A DNA stretch of 64,000 bases from Rhodopirellula sp. P2 (GCF_028768465.1 NZ_CP118225.1:1841001-1905000); one strand, 5' to 3'; shown: positions 1 through 8,722, numbered from the stretch's first letter. Numbers and translations are program-made. The notes: generated by a model from the sequence alone, not told the origin.

Positions 1-35
1 TTCTCACGTGAATCGCGAGGGCACGGCCGGTTTCA

Positions 36-536
36 TTGGATCCCACGAGCGACGCCTTGATTGAATTTCCACAGTACGGGATTTATCCGCGTTGGCCGGA
101 AGACGGTCAGGGGTGGATCCATCCGGACGATGTTCCCGTCGTTTCCAAGCTTTTGCCTGGCGAACGCGTCATCCGACGCGATTCCTTTGATGGCACCTAT
201 TACCACTGTTGCTATGGAAAATGGGCGTTTCGGTTGCGGCCAGCCCTGTGGTTGCAGATCAAGGCAGAGGACTTGGATTTGGGCGACGAAGTCGAAACGA
301 TCGGGCTCGGAATGGAGCGAGATCTGTTTGTGGGAGAAGTGATCGGCATGTACTTCGTTCGTCGCAAGGGGCGAATCGCTTACCGACTGAGACGGGCGGA
401 CCAGAGTTTGCCGAAGTTGTTTTTGAGGGAACATCTGCGTTTGCTGTCAGAAAAGCAACGTGTTCGGCAGGGCGAGATCGAGCACCCCGCACCCAAGTGG
501 GATGGATCGGGTGAGCGAATGGAATTCCCCGACTGA
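36..536 (+). CDS. Conserved-looking hypothetical protein, TTG start
   Basis: I do not recognise this 166-residue protein. It is soluble and charged, with no signal peptide or membrane segment; the middle (about residues 75-125) alternates acidic and Arg-rich beta-like stretches. An in-frame stop lies at 9-11 and no ATG or GTG precedes the body of the protein, so translation must start at TTG 36 or TTG 57. A GAGG at 17-20 is rather far from the first TTG. Codon use matches the neighbours. It is convergent with the EVE-domain gene. It is probably real but of unknown function; the start is uncertain. Confidence 0.6.
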   Translation: MDPTSDALIEFPQYGIYPRWPEDGQGWIHPDDVPVVSKLLPGERVIRRDSFDGTYYHCCYGKWAFRLRPALWLQIKAEDLDLGDEVETIGLGMERDLFVGEVIGMYFVRRKGRIAYRLRRADQSLPKLFLREHLRLLSEKQRVRQGEIEHPAPKWDGSGERMEFPD

Positions 537-586
537 TTGCAGTGGGGGTTGAGTGCAGGGAATTCGTCTGTCTCTGCCACGATGAC

Positions 587-1066
587 TCACTTCTTTGACA
601 ATTGGACGACGCGGTCGAACTGTTTTTTGGTCACGGGTTGGACTGAGAGACGGCTGCCTTTTCGCAGCAACATCATGTCCACCAAGGGACTGCCCGCCTG
701 AGTGGCCTCTGCTCGCAGTTCGGCCAGGGTGACCGGACGCTCCAGTTTCTTTTCGAGTTGAATGTCGACCATGAACCAGGTCGGTGAGTCGGGGTTGCTC
801 TTGGAGTCAAAATAGTGGCTCTTTTTGTCCCAGGCATGGTGGTCGGGATAGCCGCCGCGAGAAACGGTCGCCAATCCAACGACCGCAGGTGTTTTGCAGG
901 CGGAGTGATAAAACAGGACTCGATCGCCTTCTTCGATTTCGTCCCGGAGCAAATTGCGAGCTTGGTAGTTGCGGACACCTTCCCAGCAAGTGATTTGGTC
1001 GGGTTGCTCCGCCAAATCATCGATGTTGAACGTGTTCGGTTCCGTCTTCATCAACCAGTACTTCAT
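587..1066 (-). CDS. EVE domain protein (thymocyte nuclear protein 1-like)
   Basis: The 159 residues form one EVE domain, a PUA-like fold. The start MKYWLMKTEP, the W-E-G-V-R-N-Y-Q-A-R-N segment near residues 29-39, the D-R-V-L-F-Y-H-S box near 48-55 and the V-G-L-A-T-V-S strand are the family signature. EVE proteins are thought to read modified bases in nucleic acids; the ligand here is unknown. Length equals the usual single-domain form. Start is ATG. It is a stand-alone gene, downstream on the same strand of the PQQ propeller but separated from it by about 400 bp and a terminator, so it probably has its own promoter. Confidence 0.9.
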   Translation of the reverse strand: MKYWLMKTEPNTFNIDDLAEQPDQITCWEGVRNYQARNLLRDEIEEGDRVLFYHSACKTPAVVGLATVSRGGYPDHHAWDKKSHYFDSKSNPDSPTWFMVDIQLEKKLERPVTLAELRAEATQAGSPLVDMMLLRKGSRLSVQPVTKKQFDRVVQLSKK

Positions 1067-1169
1067 CAGTTTGCTCAGTGTGTCGTTTGGGGGCGGGTGT
1101 TCGGTTGAGTCAATTTGTGCGGGCGCGGCGATTTTTCATCGAATTGTTTCGGAGCAATGTCGATCACTC

Positions 1170-1312
1170 AAGAAGACACACTTCCATTGTGTGTCGATGA
1201 AACGAATTCGTCTGCTGCCGCATGATCGCGGCAGCTTAATTCAGGCCATGGAAACGGCCTTGTATCCGTTTTCCATGCGCGGTCTCGTGTTTCACGCGAG
1301 GTCACGCCATCG
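1170..1312. ncRNA. Cluster of short hairpins, possible structured RNA
   Basis: Four hairpins lie close together in this gene-free stretch. H1: 1175-1181 pairs with 1189-1195 (7 bp). H2: GCTGCCGC 1214-1221 pairs perfectly with 1228-1235, loop of 6. H3: CATGGAAACGG near 1249 pairs with CCGTTTTCCATG ending near 1276, one bulge. H4: CTCGTG near 1284 pairs with CGCGAG near 1300, including one G-U. They are followed by a short ORF and a terminator. This could be an untranslated leader or a small RNA; no known family is recognised. Confidence 0.3.
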
Positions 1313-1325
1313 GCTTGAGATCACT

Positions 1326-1415
1326 ATGAACGTTGACGCAATTCACACCGCATTGGGCATCGCATTCACCGCTGTTTGGCTTTTTGTCGGCCAGATCATC
1401 GTCGATAGCCATTGA
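1326..1415 (+). CDS. Candidate 29-residue single-pass membrane peptide
   Basis: The ATG at 1326 opens a 29-codon frame: a short polar N-terminus (MNVDAIHTALG), a hydrophobic stretch of about 17 residues (residues 10-26, IAFTAVWLFVGQIIV) and a polar DSH tail. Third codon positions are GC-rich, as in real genes here. A weak GAG lies about 8 bases upstream. The stop is followed immediately by a bidirectional terminator-like hairpin. It is too short to exclude chance; conservation of the peptide in relatives would decide. Confidence 0.35.
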   Translation: MNVDAIHTALGIAFTAVWLFVGQIIVDSH

Positions 1416-1448
1416 AAAAGCCTCCGTGGATGAACACCGAGGCCTTTT
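1415..1448. terminator. Bidirectional rho-independent terminator
   Basis: GCCTC-C-GTG (1420-1428), loop GATGAA, then CAC-C-GAGGC (1435-1443): an 8-bp stem with one mismatch, flanked by five A on the left and four T on the right. Read on the minus strand it ends in five T and lies about 30 bases after the PQQ-propeller stop codon. Confidence 0.6.
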
Positions 1449-1476
1449 GGGACGTTGCAATTCAGGTGGCCGAAAC

Positions 1477-2856
1477 TCACTCTGGTTTTGCCAAGCTGTA
1501 GGCGACGATTTCTTGATCGTTCCGAATGAAAACGGTTTGGTTCGCGTAGGCAGGGTGAGTCCATGCCACCGAGCGACCAAACGCTTCGCCGGTGGGTTCG
1601 ATTGCATGGAAACGCCCATGTTCTTCGAAACCCTTTTTGGAGAGAGTGGCGATCATCAAGTCGCCATTTTCGGAGAAGACAAGAAACCGTTTGGAATCTC
1701 CCAAACGAGTTAAAAAAGCAGTGCCATGTTTAATGAATCGTTTTTCATCCGGCTTCGTGGCTTGGAAGGTTGACCACAGGCGGTTGCCATTTTGGGCATC
1801 AAAAGCGATCAATTCGCCGACGTTGCAATCGGTCCCGTAGACAACACCATCCATGAACACCGCGGGGCTGTTGCTGGAGAAGACGGAGTGGTCCCGTTCG
1901 CCCCGCCAAAGTTCGGTGGCAGCGGTCGCGTTTTCGTTGAGTTCGAACATCACCGACTCGGTGCGGATTCCGCTGGCGTAGATTCGGTTCCCTTCGACGG
2001 CGGGAACCGCGATCGACATGTCAAACATTGGGCTGAGTTCCACATTCCAGATGGGGGCGCCGGTGATCAAGTCCAGGCCGTGCACACCGGTGGGTGAAAA
2101 CACCAGCAGTTGGTTGCGACCGTCTCGATTCAAAATCGAGGGCGCGGCGTAGCCAGCGTTGCAGTCGAGTTGTTTCCAGCGGACTTCACCCGTCAGTTTG
2201 TCAAACGCGACCACGCCTTGTCCGTCGCCACCGACCATCGTGTAGAGCAGGTCCCCTGCGATCAACGGGTGAGATGAAAATCCCCAAATCGGTACTTCGG
2301 CACCGAAGTCACTGGTGAAATTTCGGCTCCAGATCAGTTCGCCATCGGTGACTGACAAACAACGCAAATCGCCTTCACTGCCGAGAATGTAGACTCGGTC
2401 ACCATCAATGGTGGGGGTGCAGCGTGGGCCTGCGGGATAAGAGATGCTGTAGGGGCGTTCGTATTCGTGCCGCCACAATTCTTTGCCGGATTCAGCGTCC
2501 AAAACGATCAGTCGTTCGTCACCTGACAGATTCGCTCGTTTACCAGGGTCGTTGAAGGCTTCGCCCTGACGGCGTGCGTAATCAAACACAAACACGCGAC
2601 CGTCCGCAACGGAGGGGCCAGCGTATCCGCCGGCGATGCTGGCTCGCCATTTGAGTTTCAGCCCTGATTCCGGGATCGAGTCCACAATGCCCGATTCGCG
2701 ATAAACCCCATCGCGTTGGTCACCCATCCAGCCCGACCAGTCGTCGGCGGTTGCCAGCGGAGTGGCGGCGAGGATCATTCCGAGCGTGAGCAGCTTGGAT
2801 CGAGTGAAAGAAGCAAAATCCAAGGGCGAGATTCGAAAAAGAGAAGATGCACGCAT
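1477..2856 (-). CDS. Secreted PQQ-like beta-propeller protein
   Basis: 459 residues with an N-terminal secretion signal: a basic start, a hydrophobic run LTLGMILAATPLA (about residues 23-35) and likely cleavage after ATA before DDWSGWMG. The rest is a chain of WD-like PQQ propeller blades, recognised from repeated G-x-L-x-x-L-D/A-x-G-x-x-x-W patterns (LDAESGKELWR, FDKLTGEVRWK, LDLITGAPIWN, FDAQNGNRLWS). Such BamB/PQQ-type proteins are abundant in planctomycetes; most have no known substrate and need not bind PQQ. Start is ATG. A terminator follows the stop. A second member lies at 60472-61728. Confidence 0.85.
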   Translation of the reverse strand: MRASSLFRISPLDFASFTRSKLLTLGMILAATPLATADDWSGWMGDQRDGVYRESGIVDSIPESGLKLKWRASIAGGYAGPSVADGRVFVFDYARRQGEAFNDPGKRANLSGDERLIVLDAESGKELWRHEYERPYSISYPAGPRCTPTIDGDRVYILGSEGDLRCLSVTDGELIWSRNFTSDFGAEVPIWGFSSHPLIAGDLLYTMVGGDGQGVVAFDKLTGEVRWKQLDCNAGYAAPSILNRDGRNQLLVFSPTGVHGLDLITGAPIWNVELSPMFDMSIAVPAVEGNRIYASGIRTESVMFELNENATAATELWRGERDHSVFSSNSPAVFMDGVVYGTDCNVGELIAFDAQNGNRLWSTFQATKPDEKRFIKHGTAFLTRLGDSKRFLVFSENGDLMIATLSKKGFEEHGRFHAIEPTGEAFGRSVAWTHPAYANQTVFIRNDQEIVAYSLAKPE

Positions 2857-2955
2857 ATTTGGAGATCCGAAAATTGAGATGGGAACGGGTGCGTACTATA
2901 TGTTCTTTTGCTGGTCCGAACCGCTTCGTCTCTCCCTCCCTTTGATCCAAACCCA

Positions 2956-3477
2956 ATGCGATTGATTTTGATGCGTCACGCGAAAAGTGACTGGGCCGAC
3001 GCCAAGTTGTCCGACCACGAACGGCCCCTGAATGCTCGAGGGCGACGCGATGCACCCAGAATTGCAGGATGGATGGAGGATCAGGGCTGTCGGCCAGATT
3101 TTTTGCTGTCGTCTGATTCCAAGCGAACTCGCGAGACGGCGGCGTTCTTGAATTCTCGCTGGGGGACGCCCGTTCCCACTCATTTTTCAGCGGATCTTTA
3201 TCTGGCGACGGCCTCCATGATCTTCCAGAGGATTCGATCGACCGAAGAGTGGCTGCCTGAAACGAGCCGCCATTCCGGTGAGGCGCCCGCAACCTTGCTC
3301 GTTCTGGGGCACAATCCGGGAATCAGTGCTGCGGCGAGCGAATTGTTGGACCACGCTTGCGGGTTTCCCACGGCGGGATTGGCTGTGTTTGACTGTCAGG
3401 TTTCCTCCTGGTCGGAGGAACTCGGGCCAAAGAACTGCCAAGTCTGGAAAGAGATCCGGCCGAAACAACTTCCGTGA
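2956..3477 (+). CDS. SixA-like phosphohistidine phosphatase (histidine phosphatase family)
   Basis: 173 residues of the RHG/phosphoglycerate-mutase-like branch 2 family. The catalytic MRHAKSDW (His8, nucleophile) is at the extreme N-terminus, followed by D-H-E-R-P-L-N-x-R-G-R-R-D, the S-S-D-S-K-R-T-R-E-T segment, and the second His in VLGHNPG near residue 119. SixA enzymes remove phosphate from phosphohistidine on phosphorelay proteins; the partner here is unknown. I chose ATG 2956 because the family starts directly at M-R-L-I-L-M-R-H; the frame is open for 16 more codons upstream. The gene is divergent from the PQQ propeller. Confidence 0.85.
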   Translation: MRLILMRHAKSDWADAKLSDHERPLNARGRRDAPRIAGWMEDQGCRPDFLLSSDSKRTRETAAFLNSRWGTPVPTHFSADLYLATASMIFQRIRSTEEWLPETSRHSGEAPATLLVLGHNPGISAAASELLDHACGFPTAGLAVFDCQVSSWSEELGPKNCQVWKEIRPKQLP

Positions 3478-3574
3478 TCGTTTGTCTGGATCGTCTTGGT
3501 GCCCCCGATCGGGTTGACGATGTCCTTGGGCGGACACGATTCTTCTGACGAAGACGTTCGATTTCGTGCCAGAG

Positions 3575-4822
3575 ATGGCAACCGTGTTTCACGGGTTCAT
3601 TTCTCGAGTTCCATCATCGGCCAATCGCTTGGACAGTATTTTCTCGGACCCGTTCTCACGCATCGTGCTGCTGACCGTTGTTTTATTCTGTCACTTTGGA
3701 CTGCGGCTGACGTTTTACAACCGGCTGAATTCGCTGGGGTGGAAGAGGGCGACGATCAAGCGAACCGAAAAGGCTGCCTTGGCGGAAACCTGGATCACAC
3801 CGTTGGTTCTTGGCGGGCTGTTTTGGCAGCCGATCTCAGATTGGGTGCGTGGGCAATCGGGCATGGAAGTCTTGCCTGTTGTTCTGCTGGCTTATGCCGC
3901 GTTTTGTTTGGTGATGGGGGGACTGTTTGGATTCCTGTGGTTGCTTTGGCGACCGCTTTGGAAATTTCAGCAAGTGCCGGCGAAACGTGCTGTCGAGGTG
4001 CACGATGTTTCAAAGCAAACCGGACTGACGTTGGCACGGACTCGGAAGTGTCGATGGGCGGCGCGGTTGCCAATGAACCAGATCTTCGAAATGGCGATTG
4101 AGCAAATCGAGTTGCCGGTCGTTGGTTTGCCGGAGCAACTGGATGGATACAGGCTCGCTCACCTGTCCGACATTCACTTGACCGGTCAAGTCGCACCGGA
4201 CTTCACTGCTCACGCGGTGTCGGTGGCAACCGATTGGTCACCGGATTTGATGGCACTGACCGGAGACATTGTTGACAAGCAACCCTGCGTGGCTTGGTTG
4301 CACGATTTGTTTTCACCTGCGCAAGCGAAGGATGGTTGCTACTTTGTGCTGGGCAACCACGACACGCGTGTTTCCGATCCGAGTGTGGTGCGAGACCGGA
4401 TGACCGAGGCGGGATGGATCGATGTTGGCGGGCGAACAGAATCAGTGTCGCTCCGTTCGGTCGCTTGTGAGTTGTTAGGCAATGAGTGGCCCTGGTTCAC
4501 TCGGCCCGATGATTCACCGACGTCGGATGGCAGCGTCGATTTTCGATTGTGTCTGTCTCACAGTCCCGATCAATTCGATTGGTGTCGTCGCCGTGGGATC
4601 GATCTGATGTTGGCTGGTCACACCCATGGTGGCCAAGGTCGATTGCCGCTGGCCGGGCCGATCTTGAGCCCCAGTTGGCACGGCAGTCGTTGGGCATCGG
4701 GCGATTTCTATCGATCCCCCACAACAATGCACGTTTCACGCGGACTCAGTGGAGTTCACCTGTTGCGAATTCATTGTCGGCCTGAGTTGTCGCTGATCAC
4801 CCTGCGGTGCCCACGCTCTTAG
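3575..4822 (+). CDS. Membrane-anchored calcineurin-like metallophosphoesterase
   Basis: 415 residues. The N-terminal half has hydrophobic segments at about residues 28-46, 75-90 and 98-125, followed by a cytoplasmic- or periplasmic-facing metallophosphoesterase domain. All five metal-binding motifs are visible in order: HLSDIH, LTGDIVD, LGNHD, CLSHSP and AGHTHGGQ. This layout resembles YaeI/YkuE-type phosphodiesterases, some of which act on lipid phosphates; the actual substrate is unknown. ATG 3575 was preferred over GTG 3566, three codons upstream. It ends convergently with the aminotransferase; a paired-hairpin repeat fills the gap. Confidence 0.85.
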   Translation: MATVFHGFISRVPSSANRLDSIFSDPFSRIVLLTVVLFCHFGLRLTFYNRLNSLGWKRATIKRTEKAALAETWITPLVLGGLFWQPISDWVRGQSGMEVLPVVLLAYAAFCLVMGGLFGFLWLLWRPLWKFQQVPAKRAVEVHDVSKQTGLTLARTRKCRWAARLPMNQIFEMAIEQIELPVVGLPEQLDGYRLAHLSDIHLTGQVAPDFTAHAVSVATDWSPDLMALTGDIVDKQPCVAWLHDLFSPAQAKDGCYFVLGNHDTRVSDPSVVRDRMTEAGWIDVGGRTESVSLRSVACELLGNEWPWFTRPDDSPTSDGSVDFRLCLSHSPDQFDWCRRRGIDLMLAGHTHGGQGRLPLAGPILSPSWHGSRWASGDFYRSPTTMHVSRGLSGVHLLRIHCRPELSLITLRCPRS

Positions 4823-4838
4823 ACGGGCACATTCAATC

Positions 4839-4908
4839 CGTAGCGAAAGTCGTCAAGACTTTCGGCGAATCATGGAGCCACTCGAAACTCTTGACGAGTT
4901 TCGCTACG
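4839..4908. repeat. Paired-hairpin element, family A, copy 1
   Basis: The left arm (4839-4864) and right arm (4883-4908) are inverted repeats matching at 24 of 26 positions. Each arm also folds alone: CGAAAGTC-GTCAA-GACTTTCG on the left, CGAAACTC-TTGAC-GAGTTTCG on the right (8-bp stems, 5-base loops). The two mismatches between arms are one G-C pair in one hairpin replaced by a C-G pair in the other. It sits between two convergent stop codons. Confidence 0.8.
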
Positions 4909-4919
4909 TGGCGATCGGA

Positions 4920-6308
4920 TCACGTTTGCGAAACGAACTTCTCGAGGGAACGGTCGAGCAGCTGGATCGCCGCGTCGATGTGTTCGTTGGTGGTGATCAT
5001 CGGGGGCGGCAAGAAACGCAACCGAGCCGGTTCGGCTCCGCAGAGGAACCCGAGCAAACCTTCTTCGAACATCAGGTTCATCAGCAACTTGGCGTGATCG
5101 AGTGTGCCGTCACCGGGTGTGAACACGATCATCATGCCTTCGCCGAAAGGACCTGAAATCGAACCGGGGTATTTTTCGGCAAGCTTTTGAAGTTGCTCGG
5201 CAAAGTAAGCGTGACGTTTCATGTTGCCGCCGTCGGCACCAAAGCAATTCGTTGATTGCAAGGCATCCAGTGTCGCCAATCCCGTCGAAATTGCGGAGGT
5301 CGATCCGGTGAATGTCTGGCTGAGGATCGGTGCCTTGGGGTGGAAGTCACTTCGGTACAGCGTCGCGCAGACCTGGGTGATCTTGCCAACGGTGACGATG
5401 TCGGCGAACTGGTCCAAGCCGTAATGTTGAAAGGCAAATGGTCGGCTGGTTCGTGAGAACGTTTGCACTTCATCAAAGATAATTGGCACGCCCGCTTCCC
5501 GCAGTGGCTCGCACAATGCGGCGAAGAAATCGTGGCTGCCGGGGTAGTAGCCACCTTCGCCTGCAATCGGTTCGGCCCAGAATGCGGCGTGCTTGCCTGG
5601 GTAGCGTTGGAGCAATCGTTTCAATTCATCGACCGCCCATCGTTGAGATTTCTCAGGGTGATCTGGATGCAGGAAGGGCAAGTAGTCGACCTGGATCGCT
5701 TCGGGCAAACCGTTTCGATAAGCGGGGCGGTCGGTCAAAGCGGCCAACGCGATCGATCGACCGGCAAAAGCGTTGTCGAAGGCGATGATTCGGTCGGCAG
5801 GCTGTCGGTGGTGGAACGCGAGCTTCAAGGCGTTTTCGTTCGCCATCGCGCCGCTGGTGGAAAGCAACACGTGTTCGAGTGGTGCTCCCGATTCCGATGC
5901 CAGTGAAACGAGTCGCTGCATCATTTTGACGCTGGCCGGGTTCTGTTGCAGATTGCCCTGCATGACCGTGTCTTCGATCGCCGCATCGATGCTGGCCGAG
6001 ACCAGGTCGGGATTCGAGTGACCGCCGCCGTGCACGCCGATTCCACCGATGAAATCCAGTTTGACGCTGCCGTCGGCCAGTTCGACGTACGGGCCGTTTC
6101 CAAGTCCGGACGCGAAATAGGGCCAGATGGGTGGGCCGCCTCGGACGGACGTGAACCCGTCGATCAGGGCTTGGTAGCTGGCCGATTGGTCAGGATCGCT
6201 GGGCGAAACATCCGTCATGGAAGCGGAATGATCGCGAATCGCCTCGGCAATCAATTGCTTGGCCTGTGCGATTCGGGGGTCCTGGCGGAGTGAGTCGGCG
6301 TGAAGCAT
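4920..6308 (-). CDS. Class-III PLP-dependent aminotransferase, lysine 6-aminotransferase-like
   Basis: 462 residues of the class-III (ornithine/omega) aminotransferase fold. Visible are the glycine-rich LSTSGAMANENALK cofactor-phosphate region, AEPIAGEGGYYPG, the PLP aspartate in IFDEVQTFSRTS, and the PLP lysine in VGKITQVCATL. The IFDEVQT plus GK-x-TQVC pairing is closest to L-lysine epsilon-aminotransferases among those I know; substrate choice cannot be read with certainty. The first ATG is at 6308; a TTG two codons upstream is less likely. No biosynthetic partner gene is next to it. Confidence 0.8.
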   Translation of the reverse strand: MLHADSLRQDPRIAQAKQLIAEAIRDHSASMTDVSPSDPDQSASYQALIDGFTSVRGGPPIWPYFASGLGNGPYVELADGSVKLDFIGGIGVHGGGHSNPDLVSASIDAAIEDTVMQGNLQQNPASVKMMQRLVSLASESGAPLEHVLLSTSGAMANENALKLAFHHRQPADRIIAFDNAFAGRSIALAALTDRPAYRNGLPEAIQVDYLPFLHPDHPEKSQRWAVDELKRLLQRYPGKHAAFWAEPIAGEGGYYPGSHDFFAALCEPLREAGVPIIFDEVQTFSRTSRPFAFQHYGLDQFADIVTVGKITQVCATLYRSDFHPKAPILSQTFTGSTSAISTGLATLDALQSTNCFGADGGNMKRHAYFAEQLQKLAEKYPGSISGPFGEGMMIVFTPGDGTLDHAKLLMNLMFEEGLLGFLCGAEPARLRFLPPPMITTNEHIDAAIQLLDRSLEKFVSQT

Positions 6309-6357
6309 GTTCAAAAGCGATGGGCGAAAACGGTATCAAACGAGGGGGATCCCCGAG

Positions 6358-6660
6358 CTACAACAGAGAGCACGCATCTTGGTTCCCGGTTCGCTTCTTG
6401 GCAATCACGGGCGCACTGTGTAGCCGGATTCGCCAAGAATTCGGACCCTCACCTGATGCGTCCAAATGACGGTTTCGAGCGGGGGCCTGCAAAATGACCT
6501 CTCCGTCAATGAACTCGATCTTTTGTTCGGGCGTCATCTCGTCATCGAAACGCTCTCTGGCGTCGCGTTCGGCATCCAGTTGCTGCGTCAAACGATCGAC
6601 CAACAACGGCAGTTGCGGTGAATGACGAATCGGTCGAATCAGTTCCTCGAGGGGGTCCAT
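6358..6660 (-). pseudogene. Truncated Uma2-family (putative restriction endonuclease fold) relic
   Basis: A 100-codon frame. Residues about 38-68 (MTPEQKIEFIDGEVILQAPA then RNRHLDAS) read like the N-terminal part of Uma2 proteins, a PD-(D/E)XK-fold family of about 180-200 residues common in planctomycetes and cyanobacteria. After RHLDAS the similarity stops and the frame runs into non-matching sequence, so the catalytic D and E-x-K residues are missing. I take it as a decayed 5' fragment; it could also be a chance short ORF or a very short paralog. Confidence 0.4.
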
Positions 6661-6867
6661 CGAAGGTTCCGGTGATCAGGGAAGGACGTAGGGGCACGCT
6701 CAGCTAGTTTGGCCTCGCTGCCGGGCCGTGCTACTTTTGATCTTTTCGGTGCCATCCCCCGAAAAAACAGTTCTCTGACGGGGCACACACTTCCGACGGA
6801 TGACCCGAAAAACTAAGCTTTGCGGATTGGATTTTGTTCACCTACCTGCCTGAAAAGCTGCTTTTCC

Positions 6868-7698
6868 ATGCCTCAGCCTCGCGTTCTCGTCCTGCGTGCT
6901 CCCGGTACCAACTGCGATGTCGAAACCGCTCATGCCTTTGAGTTGGCCGGTGCGGTCGCCGAACGCGTCCACGTCGGGCGTTTGATGGAAAACGCGGCTT
7001 TGGCGAGCCGCTACCAAATCCTTTGTCTTCCCGGCGGATTCAGCTATGGCGACGACATCGCGGCCGGCCGAATTCTGGCGACTCGGATGCGGCGGCACCT
7101 GGGCGATTTGATGCATCACTTCGTCGACAGCGGCGACAACTTGGTGCTGGGGATTTGCAACGGGATGCAGGTTTTGATGCGATTGGGCGTTTTGACCAGT
7201 GGCGTCGGGCAATTGCAAACGGCGGGCGGCCCCGCCGATTCGGCGGACGACTCCGTTCCACCCGCCACATTGACCTGGAACAATCACGGTCGATTCGAAG
7301 ATCGCTGGGTGAACTTGGCCGTCGACAAAACGCCTTGCGTGTTTCTGCGAGACATCGAGCAAATGTATTTGCCAATGGCTCACGCTGAAGGCAAGTTCAT
7401 CGCCCGCGACGCAGAGGTATTGGAAGAGCTGCGATCGGCTGGACGACTGGCTCTGCGATACTGTGAACCATCCGGTGAGATCCAATCCGAGACGTTGCCG
7501 TTCCCAATCAATCCCAACGGTGGTGACGCCAATGTGGCCGGAGTGTGCGATGCCAGCGGACGTGTGTTTGGTTTGATGCCGCACCCCGAGCGTCACATTG
7601 ATGCGACTCAGCATCCGTTTTGGACTCGTCGCAAAGAGCAGCCTGAACACGGTGAAGGACTGCAGATGTTCCGAAACGCGGTGGAGTGGTTTGCTTGA
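6868..7698 (+). CDS. purQ: Phosphoribosylformylglycinamidine synthase, glutaminase subunit PurQ
   Basis: 276 residues. PurQ supplies ammonia from glutamine to PurL in the fourth step of purine synthesis. Seen: the start PRVLVLRAPGTNCD, LPGGFSYGDD, the catalytic cysteine in LGICNGMQ (Cys97), and the His in LMPHPERH near the C-terminus. It is longer than the about 227-residue Bacillus form, like the extended class in which PurQ carries extra C-terminal sequence. ATG 6868 fits the family start; the upstream in-frame extension to 6820 has no similarity. The stop overlaps the next gene. No other pur gene is nearby. Confidence 0.93.
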   Translation: MPQPRVLVLRAPGTNCDVETAHAFELAGAVAERVHVGRLMENAALASRYQILCLPGGFSYGDDIAAGRILATRMRRHLGDLMHHFVDSGDNLVLGICNGMQVLMRLGVLTSGVGQLQTAGGPADSADDSVPPATLTWNNHGRFEDRWVNLAVDKTPCVFLRDIEQMYLPMAHAEGKFIARDAEVLEELRSAGRLALRYCEPSGEIQSETLPFPINPNGGDANVAGVCDASGRVFGLMPHPERHIDATQHPFWTRRKEQPEHGEGLQMFRNAVEWFA

Positions 7699-8567
7699 GT
7701 GAGCCTGTGACGCCCGTCGAAGAGTCGGAAACTCGGTTCGCTTTTGGTCAGAACTGGGCGTCTTTCCTGGATCGCTTTGACTCGGAACGGTTGCAGCACG
7801 CGACGTCTTCTTTGAAGACGCTCTTGCAAGTGGAATCACTGGCAGGCAAACGATTCCTCGACATTGGATCCGGCAGCGGCCTGTTTTCTTTGGCGGCTGT
7901 TTCGATGGGTGCCGAAGTCGTCAGCGTGGATTTGGACGACGACAGTGTGGCTTGCACGCGCCAACTTCGTGAGCGAGCGATCGCGGAGAATCCTGCTCTC
8001 GTGGATCGCTGGCAGGTGCATCAAGGTTCAGCGTTGAACGCAGCATGGCTGACTTCGCTGGGGACGTTTGACGTGGTCTACAGTTGGGGAGTGCTCCATC
8101 ACACCGGCCAAATGGACATGGCGATCGAGGCAACCTCATCAGTGGTCGCACCTGGTGGGCAGTACGCGATCGCGATCTACAACGACCAAGGCGGCGGGAG
8201 TCGCCGCTGGCTGCGAATCAAGCAAGGCTATCATCGTCTGCCTGCTTTCTTGCGACCGGCGTATGTCGTTCTGGTCGCAGGTTGCTACGAACTGAAGTTC
8301 GCACTCGCGAGGCTGGCCCGAGGTCGCAACCCGCTGCCGTTTGCGGATTGGCGAGCCAAAAAGTCGGATCGCGGCATGAACGCCTGGCATGACTGGGTCG
8401 ATTGGATTGGTGGTTTGCCGTTTGAGGTCGCCAAACCCGAAGCCATCGTTCTACCGCTGCGTGAACAAGGGTTTGTCCTCGACAACCTGACCACCGTTGG
8501 ATCGGGCTGGGGCTGCAACGAGTACGTGTTTCGACGCCTGGAAGAATCGGCGAAGTCATTGCCGTAG
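7695..8567 (+). CDS. Class I SAM-dependent methyltransferase
   Basis: About 290 residues. The SAM-binding motif I is FLDIGSGSGLFSLAA (residues about 54-68), followed by an acidic residue at the end of strand 2 (VVSVDLDDDS) and the post-motif VVYSWGVLHHTG. The C-terminal third is a less typical, Arg-rich and aromatic region. The substrate is unknown. The start overlaps the purQ stop: TTG 7695 has a GGAG 8 bases upstream; GTG 7686 is the alternative. The overlap suggests translational coupling with purQ. Its TAG stop codon lies inside the left arm of a palindromic repeat. Confidence 0.8.
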   Translation: MSEPVTPVEESETRFAFGQNWASFLDRFDSERLQHATSSLKTLLQVESLAGKRFLDIGSGSGLFSLAAVSMGAEVVSVDLDDDSVACTRQLRERAIAENPALVDRWQVHQGSALNAAWLTSLGTFDVVYSWGVLHHTGQMDMAIEATSSVVAPGGQYAIAIYNDQGGGSRRWLRIKQGYHRLPAFLRPAYVVLVAGCYELKFALARLARGRNPLPFADWRAKKSDRGMNAWHDWVDWIGGLPFEVAKPEAIVLPLREQGFVLDNLTTVGSGWGCNEYVFRRLEESAKSLP

Positions 8568-8693
8568 GCCAGGTTCCACCTGGCGATGGTTGTTGGCTGG
8601 ACGATTTACCACGGCAATGACATGCCCGACCGCGAACACGCCTCGCTTTGTTCCAAAGCATCGGCGTGGTTGCCAGGTGAGACCTGGCCTACG
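8563..8693. repeat. Paired-hairpin element, family B
   Basis: The left arm 8563-8584 and right arm 8672-8693 are inverted repeats of 22 bases with 20 matches. Each arm folds alone: GCCAGGT-TCC-ACCTGGC and GCCAGGT-GAG-ACCTGGC (7-bp stems, 3-base loops). The spacer is 87 bases. It lies between the convergent stops of the methyltransferase and CcsBA genes and contains the methyltransferase stop codon (8565-8567). Confidence 0.75.
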
Positions 8694-8722
8694 ACGAGGG
8701 CCTTGTTCGAAGGCCGCGGGAT

